Shown here piece by piece: positions 24,973 through 32,599 of a stretch of 32,599 bases of DNA. Made by a program: the position numbers and the translations under genes. The stretch is from NCBI GenBank assembly GCA_006226595.1, contig SBGP01000075.1:1-32599 (forward strand), in the 5' to 3' direction. Source of the DNA: Deltaproteobacteria bacterium. GTDB lineage: Bacteria > Myxococcota_A > UBA796 > GCA-2862545. Within the stretch, counting starts at the first letter, position 1. Each line of letters starts with the position of its first letter. The notes under the pieces were generated by a model. That model saw nothing but the letters and a program-made list of their open reading frames with translations, searched no databases and was not told where the DNA came from.

Positions 24973-26694
24973 GTGCATCGACGTGATCTCCTCGCCCTCG
25001 CCCTGCTGTGCGCATGTGGCAAGTCCGAGCCGGAGGCCCCCGGCTTCACCCCCGAGCTGTACTGCCCGGGAACAGCGGGTTGCGAGACGGCCGAAGGAAA
25101 CCTGCGGGCGGGCGCCGCACGTATCGACGTGACCCCTACCTGCTTCGAGACCTGGACCGACGTCGACGGCAACCACGAGTACCGAGCGTCGACCGACACG
25201 TTCTTCGACTGCGGCTGCGACCGACTCTGTCCCGGCGACGACGGCTACACCCAGCCCGACGAGGGCGAGGGTGACGGCGTGTTCCAGGCGGTGTGGATCG
25301 CCGGCTTCCAGCAGGGCCGCGCAATGACCGGGGCCCGCGACGCGAGCCTCGGGTGGCGAGGCGAGGGCGATGGACTGTCCGCGCGAGCGCTGGTCGTCGA
25401 GCGTGGCGAGACCCGCCTCGCGATCGTCGCCGTGGACGGCTTCGGGTGGATGAACCCCTTCGTTCGCGACGTCCGCGACGACATCGCCGCCGCTGGCATC
25501 GACGTGGACCACGTCATCGTCCACTCCTCGCACAGTCACAGCTCGCCGGACACCCTCGGCATCTACGGGCCGAGCCTGAACCAGAGCGGCATCATCCCGA
25601 GCTATGTCGCGCAGGTCCGCGCGAGCCTGGTCGAGGTCGTCGGCGACGCGGTGGACGCGCTGGAGCCCGCGTCCCTGTCCCTCGGCAGCGTCGACATCTC
25701 GACGTACCACACCGAGAAGGGCGTCCGGAACGTGAACAACGACACGCGAGATCCCTTCGTGCTCGACGAGACCCTGGCTGTCGCGCAGTTCGACGCCGAC
25801 AACGGCGAGAGCATCGCCACGGTGGTGAACTACGCGAGCCACCCCGAGGCCAGCGCCGGCGAGCACACCGTGGTCTCGGCGGACTTCGTGCACGCGATGC
25901 GGCTGACCATCGAGGACGGCGTGACCTGGGGCAGCTACAGCCGGCCCGGCATCGGCGGCACCGCCCTGCTCCTCAACGGCGCCGTCGGCGGCATGCAGAC
26001 GCCACTGCGCATCGAGGTCGTCGACCCCGACGGCAACGCCTTCCAGAGCAGCAGCTTCGACAAGGCCGACACCGTGGGCTCGCTGCTCGGCGAGATGGCG
26101 CTCGACGCCGTCGAAGACGCGAGTCCCGTGGCCGATCCCGCCCTCTCCTTCCGCATGCAGAGCCTGTACCTGCCGATCGACAACACGGGCTTTCAGGCCA
26201 TGTTCCTCATCGGCGTGCTCGATCGCGAAGCGTACAACTACGACGCGGACGCCCAGATCGACGAAGACAACGTGCCCGAGCTGCTCACCGAGATGGACGT
26301 CATCCAGCTCGGCCCGCTGTCGATGCTCACCGTGCCGGGCGAGCTCCTCCCCGAGCTCGCGATCGGCGGCTACGACGGCAGCCACGTGAACTCGCCAGAG
26401 GTCGAGCTGATCGCCGCGGACAACCCGCTACCTCCGGATCTCGACGCCGCGCCGGCGGGTCCCTACCTCAAGGAGGTGCTCGGCGCCGAGCACAGCTGGA
26501 TCATCGGTCTCGGCAACGACGAGGTCGGCTACATCGTCCCCGAGTACGACTTCGTGCTCCACGATGGCGCACCCTACATCCTCCAGCCCGACGGCGACCA
26601 TTACGAGGAGACGAACTCGCTCGGCCCCCGAACGGCGGGATTGGTGCAGTCCCAGGCGGAACAACTCATCGCGTGGCAGCCCTCCGAACCCTAG
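24973..26694 (+). CDS. Lipoprotein resembling neutral/alkaline ceramidase N-terminal domain
   Basis: 573 residues. The GTG at 24973 with GGAGAA six bases upstream starts a lipoprotein signal (HRRDLLALALLCAC, Cys15 as the acylated residue). After a short linker, the domain starts with LRAGAARIDVTPT, the opening of the neutral/alkaline non-lysosomal ceramidase family. Zinc ligands fit: His187 and His189 in HSSHSHSS and His290 in NYASHPEAS. GGTALLLNGAVGG and LTVPGELLPELA match later family segments. The extra Cys-rich stretch (TFFDCGCDRLCPGDDG) is not typical of the family. Family members cut the amide bond of ceramides; this one may act on another lipid amide at the outer membrane. The catalytic serine equivalent was not pinned down. 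Confidence 0.75.
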   Translation: MHRRDLLALALLCACGKSEPEAPGFTPELYCPGTAGCETAEGNLRAGAARIDVTPTCFETWTDVDGNHEYRASTDTFFDCGCDRLCPGDDGYTQPDEGEGDGVFQAVWIAGFQQGRAMTGARDASLGWRGEGDGLSARALVVERGETRLAIVAVDGFGWMNPFVRDVRDDIAAAGIDVDHVIVHSSHSHSSPDTLGIYGPSLNQSGIIPSYVAQVRASLVEVVGDAVDALEPASLSLGSVDISTYHTEKGVRNVNNDTRDPFVLDETLAVAQFDADNGESIATVVNYASHPEASAGEHTVVSADFVHAMRLTIEDGVTWGSYSRPGIGGTALLLNGAVGGMQTPLRIEVVDPDGNAFQSSSFDKADTVGSLLGEMALDAVEDASPVADPALSFRMQSLYLPIDNTGFQAMFLIGVLDREAYNYDADAQIDEDNVPELLTEMDVIQLGPLSMLTVPGELLPELAIGGYDGSHVNSPEVELIAADNPLPPDLDAAPAGPYLKEVLGAEHSWIIGLGNDEVGYIVPEYDFVLHDGAPYILQPDGDHYEETNSLGPRTAGLVQSQAEQLIAWQPSEP

Positions 26695-26698
26695 GATG

Positions 26699-26728
26699 TT
26701 GGCCCATCCCGGTCGTCCCAGGTACCAT
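26699..26728 (+). promoter_or_regulatory. Putative promoter for the lipoprotein gene at 26768
   Basis: TTGGCC (26699-26704), an 18-base spacer and TACCAT (26723-26728) lie 39 bases before the ATG. The same GGTAC context is found before the genes at 20047 and 24973. Confidence 0.45.
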
Positions 26729-26767
26729 GCCGCATCATCGAGGTCGGACGGACCTCCAGGAGTACAC

Positions 26768-27661
26768 ATGCGGCTGGGAACCCTGCTCATCCTCTCGCTC
26801 GTCGCCTGCAGCGGCAGCGGTAACGGCAACACCGACGAGACCACCGACTCGGGCGACGACGGCGTCACCTTCGACGACTTCATCAACACGACCGTGAGCC
26901 CCACCGGCACGCACGACTGCTTCTCGCCCGGGTCCGACTGGAACACCCAGACCGTCGATAGCACCCTCGTCGCGGACTACCCCTTCGGCGGCATCGTCGC
27001 CGACTTCGAGGAAGACGAGCCCGTGGCCGACGCGAACGTCGAGATCTGGCTCGGCGACGCGGTCGACGGCGCCGCCGACATCACCGCCACCTCGGGCTCC
27101 GATGGCACGCTGAACATCGACCTTCCCTCGTGCCAGGCGATGACCTACCGGGTCACCACCACCGACGGGAACACCAAGGACACCTACGAGGCGCACCAGA
27201 TCTACGATGTGCCCTCCGGTGGCACGCACAACGACAGCCTCAACAGCGTGTCTCGCGTGACCTACCAGCTCATCCCGGGCCTCCTCGGCGTGACCATCGA
27301 CGAGGACAAGGGCGTCATCGCGGGCACCGCGTTCGACTGCAACGGCTCCGAGATCGAGGGCGCCCAGGTCGTGGTCAAGGACTCGAGCGGCAACATCCCC
27401 GAGAGCCTGGTCGTCAACTACTTCGTCGACAGCTTCCCGAACCGCGACCAGCTGCACACCTCCGCGGATGGCCTGTGGGTCGCGGCGAACGTGCCCGAGG
27501 GCGAGCTCACCGTCGAGCTCTACACCTACAACGGCACGGACTACGACCTGATCGGCGCGACCGTGGTGCCGAGCCTCGCCGACTCGATCAACATCTCGAA
27601 CATCTACGAGGGCTACGGGAATGGCGTGAAGTTCCCGGACAGCTGCCTGCAGACGAACTGA
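26768..27661 (+). CDS. Lipoprotein with carboxypeptidase-regulatory-like modules
   Basis: 297 residues. The ATG at 26768 has AGGAG six to seven bases upstream; the open frame before it is not used. Lipoprotein signal MRLGTLLILSLVAC (Cys14), then a Ser/Gly/Asp-rich spacer (SGSGNGNTDETTDSGDDG). Two beta-rich modules follow: the first (about residues 75-160) has the pattern of a carboxypeptidase regulatory-like domain (PVADANVEIWLG; ITATSGSDGTLNIDLP), the second (about 185-290) repeats it (GVIAGTAFDCNGSEIEGAQV; TSADGLWVAANVPEGELTV). These folds usually support extracellular binding or structure. The stop overlaps the start of the guanine deaminase (TGATG), so the two genes are translated together although the products act in different compartments. 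Confidence 0.8.
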   Translation: MRLGTLLILSLVACSGSGNGNTDETTDSGDDGVTFDDFINTTVSPTGTHDCFSPGSDWNTQTVDSTLVADYPFGGIVADFEEDEPVADANVEIWLGDAVDGAADITATSGSDGTLNIDLPSCQAMTYRVTTTDGNTKDTYEAHQIYDVPSGGTHNDSLNSVSRVTYQLIPGLLGVTIDEDKGVIAGTAFDCNGSEIEGAQVVVKDSSGNIPESLVVNYFVDSFPNRDQLHTSADGLWVAANVPEGELTVELYTYNGTDYDLIGATVVPSLADSINISNIYEGYGNGVKFPDSCLQTN

Positions 27662-28866
27662 TGACGACGTACCGCGCGCGGGTGCTCGCACCCGTGTCCT
27701 CCAGCGAGGTCCGCTGGCTGAACGACGCCGTCGTCGTCGTCGACGGCGGTCGCTTCGTGGAAGTGGCCGCGTTCGATGGCCGCGACGTGGACGAAGACCT
27801 GCGCCCCGCCGTGGTGGTGCCGGGCTTCGTCGACAGCCACGTGCACTTCCCGCAGACCCGTATCGTCGGTGCTGCCACGGGCCCGCTCCTCGAGTGGCTC
27901 GCGAAGAGCACCTTCCCCGAGGAGCAGCGCTTCGCGGACCCCGCGTTCGCCGCGCAGATCGCGACGGTGTTCTGTGATCGCCTGGTCCAGGCGGGCACGA
28001 CCCTGGCCATGGTCTACGGCTCGGTGCATCCGGCCGCCTGCGAGGCGCTGTACGCCGAGGTCGAGCGCCGCGGTCTCCGGGTCATCGCCGGCCCCGTGCT
28101 CATGGACCGCGACTGTCCCGACGCACTCAAGTTCCCCGCCGAGCAGGCCATTCCCGCCCTTCGCGACCTGGTCGAGCGCTGGCACGGACGCGACGGCCGC
28201 ATCGAGGTCGCGGTCGTCCCGCGCTTCGCGCTGTCGACGTCGATGGCGCTGATGACCGCCGGCGGGGAGCTCGCACGGGAGCACGGTCTGTGGGTCACGA
28301 CCCACCTCTCCGAGAACCCGATCGAGTGCCAGGTCGCGTGCGACATGTACGGCACCGCCGACTACCTCGAGGTCTACGAGCAGGCCGGGCTGCTGCACGA
28401 GCGCAGCGTGTACGCACACTGCATCCACCTCTCCGACGCGGAGTGGGACCGCTTCGCCGCGGCGGGCGCGGTGGTCGCGCACTGCCCGGACAGCAACTTC
28501 TTCCTCGGCTCGGGCAACATGCCCACCGGCAAGGTCCGCGAACGCGGCATTCCGCTGGCGCTGGGCACCGACATCGCTGCCGGACGTAGCTTTCGCGTGC
28601 CGCGCATCGCGTCGAGCGCCTACGACAACGGCCTGTGGACGGGCCTCACCCTCGACCCGCGCGAGCTGCTGTGGTGGGCGACCGCCGGCGGTGCCGCGGC
28701 CCTGGGCCATCCGGAGCTCGGCAAGCTCGAAGTCGGCGGCGAAGCCGACTTCGTCACCGTCGACGTGCCCGAGTGGGCCGAGACCGAGGACGAGGCGCTG
28801 GGCTGGGTGCTCTTCGATCACGACGCCCGATGCACGGGCACCTGGGTCCGCGGGCAGCGCCTCTAG
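27661..28866 (+). CDS. guaD: Guanine deaminase (amidohydrolase)
   Basis: 401 residues, a little shorter than typical family members. It hydrolyses guanine to xanthine and ammonia in purine salvage, in the cytoplasm, with one zinc ion. Metal and active-site motifs: PGFVDSHVHFPQ (His60, His62), THLSEN (His215, Glu218), YAHCIHL (His253), HCPDSNFFLGSG and LGTDIAAG (Asp304). These together separate it from the atrazine-chlorohydrolase-like relatives. It starts in the stop of the preceding lipoprotein gene. The stop TAG ends at 28866, and the opposite-strand gene ends at the very next base, so no sequence separates the convergent genes. Confidence 0.93.
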   Translation: MTTYRARVLAPVSSSEVRWLNDAVVVVDGGRFVEVAAFDGRDVDEDLRPAVVVPGFVDSHVHFPQTRIVGAATGPLLEWLAKSTFPEEQRFADPAFAAQIATVFCDRLVQAGTTLAMVYGSVHPAACEALYAEVERRGLRVIAGPVLMDRDCPDALKFPAEQAIPALRDLVERWHGRDGRIEVAVVPRFALSTSMALMTAGGELAREHGLWVTTHLSENPIECQVACDMYGTADYLEVYEQAGLLHERSVYAHCIHLSDAEWDRFAAAGAVVAHCPDSNFFLGSGNMPTGKVRERGIPLALGTDIAAGRSFRVPRIASSAYDNGLWTGLTLDPRELLWWATAGGAAALGHPELGKLEVGGEADFVTVDVPEWAETEDEALGWVLFDHDARCTGTWVRGQRL

Positions 28867-29460
28867 TCAGCGCGCGACGACCTCGACCGGGAAGTCCACG
28901 CTGGCGTCGCTGTCGCCGCCGATGCCTCCGAAGCCCTCGCTGGCGACCGTCTCGGCGAGGCCCTCGACCTTGACGATGGCGTTGCCCTCGGGCGGCAGGT
29001 GGCGCAGGGTCACCGTGAGGGTGCCGGTACCGGTGCCGTCCGTGTCGATCTCGTTGTCGAGACCGATGGGAAGCCCGTTCATGTCGGTGTCCGCGTAGCG
29101 GTGCACGAGCACACCCGCCGCGCTGCTCGCCGGGCCGCTCACCGCATCGCCGGTGAAGAAGACCTGGTGCTCGTCGGCCTCGTCGGCGACCTCTTCGGTG
29201 ATGTCCTCGGCAGGGCTGGCCAGCTCGTCGAGGAAGCGCACGGAGAGCGTGTAGTCCACGCCATCGGAGAGCTGGATCGCATCGATGGCGGGGTCGCCGT
29301 CGTTCTCGGGGTCGCCCCACGTGAACACGAGGTCCTCGCCGCCCCCGACCGGGGCGAAGGTGAGCTCGACGGTGGTGATCAGCTCGCCCTCGTTGGTGTC
29401 GACCGGGGTGGTGGTGTCAGTGCACGCCGCGAGCATGGCGGCAAGGAGAACAAGACGCAC
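28867..29460 (-). CDS. Small lipoprotein partner of the TonB-dependent receptor
   Basis: 197 residues. The GTG at 29460 has GGAGG five bases upstream and starts MRLVLLAAMLAAC (lipobox LAAC); an ATG at 29472, which overlaps the receptor stop by one base, is an alternative. The mature part is acidic and beta-rich: GELITTVELTFAPVGGGED, DITEEVADEADEHQVFF and GTLTVTLRHLPPEGNA. From memory this matches a family of small periplasmic lipoproteins annotated as type 1 periplasmic binding fold superfamily, found beside TonB receptors in putative zinc-uptake loci. Its place directly after the receptor agrees. A substrate-capture or receptor-accessory function is inferred. Confidence 0.76.
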   Translation of the reverse strand: MRLVLLAAMLAACTDTTTPVDTNEGELITTVELTFAPVGGGEDLVFTWGDPENDGDPAIDAIQLSDGVDYTLSVRFLDELASPAEDITEEVADEADEHQVFFTGDAVSGPASSAAGVLVHRYADTDMNGLPIGLDNEIDTDGTGTGTLTVTLRHLPPEGNAIVKVEGLAETVASEGFGGIGGDSDASVDFPVEVVAR

Positions 29461-29471
29461 GGAGGCCTCCA

Positions 29472-31877
29472 TCAGAAGGTTGCGCCGACGCGCAGACGGA
29501 CGTCGCGTCCGGGCATGTCGGCGTAGTACCGGAGCAGGCTGGTGTACTCGCGGTAGCGGGTGTTGGTGAGGTTCACGGCCTCGAGGCCGAAGTCGAGATC
29601 GACGGCTCGGGTGGGCACGGACACGCCGAGGGCGGCCCCGAGCAGCAGCGCGCCGTCGGGGGGCGGGGCGAAGTCCAGGGCGGGATCGACCCGCGCCTGC
29701 TTGCCAATGGCACTCAGGCTGACGTCGACCCACGGATCGAGCATGGGTCCGGCGTCCGGCGGACGCAGGTGGCCGGTGATTCGACCACGATCCCCGACGA
29801 TGCCGATCAGGTGCTCGCCGCTCGCGAGCTCCTGCGCGCGGACCAACGAGCCGGAGAGGGTGAGACCGAGCAGCCCCTGGGGGGCCAGGTCCACGCGACC
29901 GTCCGCGCCGTAGAACAGCGCATCGACCGGATCGAAGCGGTACCGCGGGAAGGTGCCGCGAATCGTCGTGTCGAAGGCGAGCTGCCCGTCTTCCGTGCGC
30001 TCGGGCGCGAAGAGCACGTAGTTCTGCACGAGGTTGGCGTAGGCCCCGACCTCGGCATCGAGCCAGGGCAGCGACAGTCCCACGGTCGGCGACACGCCCC
30101 ACGTCGTCTCGGGCGACAGATCCGGCGTGCCCAGCGCGTACACCGGGAAGCTCGGCGCCGAGCCGTTGAGCCACTGTTCGTCCGTGTTCGGGACTCGGCT
30201 CGCCGTCGACAGGTCGAGCTTCACGTCGACCACGTCGGGCACCGCCTGCCACAGGCCACCGAGCGACGCCGAGGCCATGTCGAAGCCGCGCGGACAGTGG
30301 GCCACCTCGCCCACGAAGGTGCACGATACGCCGTCGAGGGTTCCGCGGCGGTCGTGCCGCTCCCACGTGGACTCGGTGAGGTAGGCGGTGCGGCCGACCC
30401 GGTCGTAGCGCAGGCCGCCCTCGATCGCGGTGTGATCGAAGGAAAGGCGCTCCCACACGTGCGCGCCCGCGGAGAGGCTGCGGTAGTTCGGGACCAGCGG
30501 CAGCCCGCGGTACACGTTTTCCTGGAACGAGACCTGCACCCCTCCCCCACCCTCGGCGGCGGCGTGCCCGAAGGCGTGGGTGTGCTGGGTGAACGCCGCA
30601 TCCACGCTGTGCGTGCGGAGCACGAAGTCGTACTGCGGACCCTCGACGGTGTCGCGGACCTGCTCGAACTCCTGGCGGTGGTTGATCTGCGCGGCGTAGG
30701 TGACGGCGACATCGCCGTAGCTGCCGAGGTGCCCCTCGAAACGCGCGGAAAACAGGTCATGGGTCACGGACTGCCGCGGCCGATCGATCGCGTAGGTCGA
30801 GGTCCATGCATCCGCGAGCAAGGGGCGCTCGAGCTGGTTGCCGAAGTCCTCGGGCGTCGAGTTGGTGATCCCGTAGAAGATGCCCGCAGCGAGGTCGTAG
30901 CGACGCCACGCGACCTTGATCACCGAGCTTCCCGGACGCCACTCGGCGGCGGCGCCGAGGTTGAGCAGGCGGCTGGCGGTGTTGCCGAGCACGTAGTCGG
31001 GGGCGAGGCGGTCCGCGGATCGCGCGAGGTTTCCCTCGACGCGCAGCGACAGATCGTCGGTGGGGGTCACGTCGAGTCGCAGGGCCGCGTAGCCCTTGCG
31101 ACCGTTGGCGGCGCCCATGAGCAGGGCCTTGCCACCGACGCCGCGCTCGGTCCGCATCGCCGGGGGCTCCACGAGGATTACACCGCCGATGGCGTCCGGG
31201 CCGTAGCGCACGCCAGCGGCGCCCTTGACCACACTCACGCTTCCCGCCGAGAACGGGTCGATCTCGGGCGCGTGGTCGGGTCCCCACTTCTGGCTCTCGT
31301 GGCGAATGCCATCGTAGAGAAGCAGCAACCGACGCTCGACCTGCCCGCGGATGATGGGCTTGGCGGTGTCCGCGGCGCCACCGGCGAGCTCGACGCCCGC
31401 GACCCCCTCGACGGTGTCGGCGAGGGACTCCCCAGAGCTCTGGTCGAGCACCGCTTCGTCGAGGGTCTCGCGCGCGTGCGTGTCGAGCCGGTCGCCGTCC
31501 GCGCCGACGACGATCTCGTACACCGGCTCCGGGTGGTCGTGCTCGGGGGGCGCGAAGTGGAAGTACACGTCGATCAGCGCCGGGACCGGCTGACCGTCGC
31601 GCGTCGCCGGCGCAAACACCAGCTTGCGACCGGCGCGCAGAGCCTCGAGGCGAAACACCTCGGGGCCCTCGACGAAGGACACGTCCTGAACCGCACCGCT
31701 CTCGCCCACGTGCACGCGCACGGTCACGCTCCCGTGCACCCCCTCGGCCAGCGCGGACTCCGGGTAGTGCAAGGACGCCTGCTCGAGCAGGACCGGCGGC
31801 TCGGTCTCGGCAGCCGGCACGACCTCGCCCCCGACCGTGGGCTCGGCCAGCGCGAGCGCTGCCCACCACAGCCACAT
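29472..31877 (-). CDS. TonB-dependent receptor with N-terminal TonB C-terminal-like domain
   Basis: 801 residues. Signal peptide MWLWWAALALAEP. Residues about 26-108 match the C-terminal domain of energy transducer TonB (LHYPESALAEGVHGSVTVRV; LVFAPATRDGQPVPA), followed by a short His-rich linker (PPEHDHPEP). A TonB-box-like EIVVGAD (about 121-127), a plug domain (about 142-240; PEIDPFSAGSVSVVKGA, RYGPDAIGGVILV) and a 22-strand-type barrel ending in Phe (RLRVGATF) follow. GGGAGG lies six bases before GTG 31880 and nine before ATG 31877; both are possible starts, and each overlaps the regulator stop. Placement between a Fur-family regulator and the lipoprotein suggests a metal or metallophore receptor. 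Confidence 0.9.
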   Translation of the reverse strand: MWLWWAALALAEPTVGGEVVPAAETEPPVLLEQASLHYPESALAEGVHGSVTVRVHVGESGAVQDVSFVEGPEVFRLEALRAGRKLVFAPATRDGQPVPALIDVYFHFAPPEHDHPEPVYEIVVGADGDRLDTHARETLDEAVLDQSSGESLADTVEGVAGVELAGGAADTAKPIIRGQVERRLLLLYDGIRHESQKWGPDHAPEIDPFSAGSVSVVKGAAGVRYGPDAIGGVILVEPPAMRTERGVGGKALLMGAANGRKGYAALRLDVTPTDDLSLRVEGNLARSADRLAPDYVLGNTASRLLNLGAAAEWRPGSSVIKVAWRRYDLAAGIFYGITNSTPEDFGNQLERPLLADAWTSTYAIDRPRQSVTHDLFSARFEGHLGSYGDVAVTYAAQINHRQEFEQVRDTVEGPQYDFVLRTHSVDAAFTQHTHAFGHAAAEGGGGVQVSFQENVYRGLPLVPNYRSLSAGAHVWERLSFDHTAIEGGLRYDRVGRTAYLTESTWERHDRRGTLDGVSCTFVGEVAHCPRGFDMASASLGGLWQAVPDVVDVKLDLSTASRVPNTDEQWLNGSAPSFPVYALGTPDLSPETTWGVSPTVGLSLPWLDAEVGAYANLVQNYVLFAPERTEDGQLAFDTTIRGTFPRYRFDPVDALFYGADGRVDLAPQGLLGLTLSGSLVRAQELASGEHLIGIVGDRGRITGHLRPPDAGPMLDPWVDVSLSAIGKQARVDPALDFAPPPDGALLLGAALGVSVPTRAVDLDFGLEAVNLTNTRYREYTSLLRYYADMPGRDVRLRVGATF

Positions 31878-32260
31878 CACGCGTCGCCTCCCAGGCAGTC
31901 CGGGCAGGACCCACGCAGCTGGACCGACGCGAGGGCGATGGCCTCGGCCCAGTTTCCGGGCTCCTCGACGTGGACGACGAGGGGCGGCAGGCACCGGAGG
32001 TCCCCGCACACCACGCACAGGAAGTGGGGATGACGCTGGTCAGCGAGCTCCCAGCGACCCGCGCTCACTTCGGCGATCAGTCCGACCTCACCAAGCTTCT
32101 GGAGGTTGCGGTACAGCGTGACCCGGTCCATCTCGGGCAGCTGCTCCTGCAGCTCCGACGACGACAGGGCGCCGTGCACCCGGTCGAGGGCTTCGAGCAC
32201 CTGGAGTCGCGGGGTCGTGGCGCGCAGACCGGCTCGCTGGAGTTCGTCCCTGAGCTTCAT
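31877..32260 (-). CDS. Fur-family metalloregulator (probably Zur-like)
   Basis: 127 residues, slightly short for the family (about 140). The N-terminal winged helix has RVTLYRNLQKL, the recognition-helix pattern. HPHFLCVVCG (His77, His79, Cys82, Cys85) and CPDC (Cys119, Cys122) are the two CxxC pairs of the structural zinc site; the first sits in the usual place of the regulatory His cluster. The stop overlaps the receptor start, which makes it the first gene of a three-gene operon with the receptor and lipoprotein. Two inverted repeats just upstream suggest self-repression. The choice of zinc over iron or peroxide sensing rests on the neighbours, not on a diagnostic residue. Confidence 0.9.
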   Translation of the reverse strand: MKLRDELQRAGLRATTPRLQVLEALDRVHGALSSSELQEQLPEMDRVTLYRNLQKLGEVGLIAEVSAGRWELADQRHPHFLCVVCGDLRCLPPLVVHVEEPGNWAEAIALASVQLRGSCPDCLGGDA

Positions 32261-32272
32261 GGCCCATGACTA

Positions 32273-32289
32273 ATGCAACACCGTTGCAT
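32273..32289. promoter_or_regulatory. Operator-like inverted repeat 1
   Basis: ATGCAACACCGTTGCAT is a perfect 7-3-7 palindrome 13 bases before the regulator start. Fur-family proteins bind dyads of about this size. Confidence 0.75.
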
Positions 32290-32290
32290 C

Positions 32291-32305
32291 TGCTACCGCG
32301 TTGCA
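32291..32305. promoter_or_regulatory. Operator-like inverted repeat 2
   Basis: TGCTACCGCGTTGCA repeats the first site (TGCAAC-N3-GTTGCA) with one mismatch. The two centres are 17 bases apart, close to two turns of a helix, so two dimers could bind side by side. Confidence 0.6.
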
Positions 32306-32476
32306 AAACGTGACGGCATCCCAAGCCGCCGAGCCCACGATCGCCCACACACCATGCGATCTAGAAGCCGTTCTTCTGGCATCCGACCTCCAGCACACTC
32401 ACGATATGCCTCCGATTTCATGCGAATCGCTTGCTTGGCATTCGCTCCGCGTTACAGCCCGCGTCCTGGAGGCACG
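32306..32476. promoter_or_regulatory. Intergenic region before the last gene
   Basis: 171 bases that lie between the operator sites and the start at 32477. It should hold the rightward promoter. A TTGGCA-like hexamer occurs near 32436 and GCGTTACAG near 32450, but no clean pair is seen. Confidence 0.3.
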
Positions 32477-32599
32477 ATGATGTCCTTGGTCCTGATCCTC
32501 AGTTTCGCGCACGCGGCGCCGCTCGATGTACGTCTTGCAGACCCTGACTTCCAGTGGGAGGAGTTCGCGCTCGCTGGCGACTCCGAGACCCCGAATGCC
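32477..32599 (+). CDS. Exported protein, N-terminus only
   Basis: ATG codons at 32477 and 32480 follow GGAGG (32468-32472); the second is at the better distance. The frame stays open to the window edge (41 codons). The start MMSLVLILSFAHAAPLDVRL is a signal peptide with a likely cut after the AHA. The next residues are acidic (DPDFQWEEFALAGDSE). Too little is present to identify the family. It is divergent from the Fur-family regulator and could share its operators. Confidence 0.75.
   Translation, partial: MMSLVLILSFAHAAPLDVRLADPDFQWEEFALAGDSETPNA

Noticed and set aside
29769-32033. 754-codon plus-strand open frame opposite the TonB receptor
   Set aside because: Receptor motifs and operon context lie on the minus strand; this frame shows no domain pattern.
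32306-32476. Sigma54 promoter (GG-N10-GC) before the last gene
   Set aside because: TTGGCATTCGCTCCGCG resembles one half only; the -12 GC is not at the right distance with a proper TTGC.

Overview
The window is a gene-dense, very GC-rich stretch (by eye close to 70% G+C) that looks like a chromosomal segment of a Myxococcota-type bacterium. The signs are a matrixin-like protease with a Cys-x-Cys / membrane segment / Arg-cluster tail of the MYXO-CTERM kind, a eukaryotic-like Ser/Thr kinase with the HRDLSPSN variant loop, MopE-type Cys/Asp repeats, many lipoproteins, and a CHASE2 adenylate cyclase. No tRNA, rRNA, insertion sequence, phage gene or CRISPR array is visible. The species cannot be named from this sequence.

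Layout. 1-3612: the end of an unknown gene converges on a secreted zinc metalloprotease (428-1684, minus). Then come a plus-strand run of a small unknown protein, a universal stress protein, a membrane-anchored TlpA-type thioredoxin and a two-helix membrane protein, the last three joined by TGATG overlaps. 3593-14700 (minus): a tightly packed five-gene unit reading right to left: a protein with two CsgG/FlgO-like modules, a very large lipoprotein (eight MopE repeats followed by an RCC1-like propeller), a transglutaminase-like exported protein, a CHASE2 adenylate cyclase and a small membrane protein. A 418-base non-coding stretch (14701-15118) precedes it. 15119-16678 (minus): a Ser/Thr kinase with an N-terminal membrane domain. 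16915-18279: a lipoprotein with a heme c motif and a copper type II monooxygenase-like module. 18379-19976: purE-purK. 20047-21702: a membrane-anchored helical protein and a bacterial PH-domain membrane protein. 21736-24783 (minus): a hybrid-free sensor histidine kinase and a Pro-Ala-rich exported protein. 24973-28866: a ceramidase-like lipoprotein, a lipoprotein with carboxypeptidase-regulatory-like modules and a guanine deaminase. 28867-32260 (minus): a Fur-family regulator, a TonB-dependent receptor with a TonB C-terminal domain fused to its N-terminus, and a small lipoprotein, preceded by two tandem operator-like inverted repeats. The start of an exported protein runs off the right edge.

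How the genes fit together. Most products are predicted to act at or outside the cell envelope. The five-gene unit is the best candidate for an undescribed system: its 1-nt, 3-nt, 12-nt and 40-nt spacings argue for one transcript that pairs outer-envelope proteins with an inner-membrane cyclase, which suggests envelope state read out as cAMP. The right-end operon looks like a metal (probably zinc) uptake unit controlled by its own Fur-family repressor. Metals recur across the window (copper motifs at 8589-12452 and 16915-18279; zinc motifs at 428-1684, 24973-26694, 27661-28866 and 31877-32260), but no direct link among those genes can be shown from the sequence.
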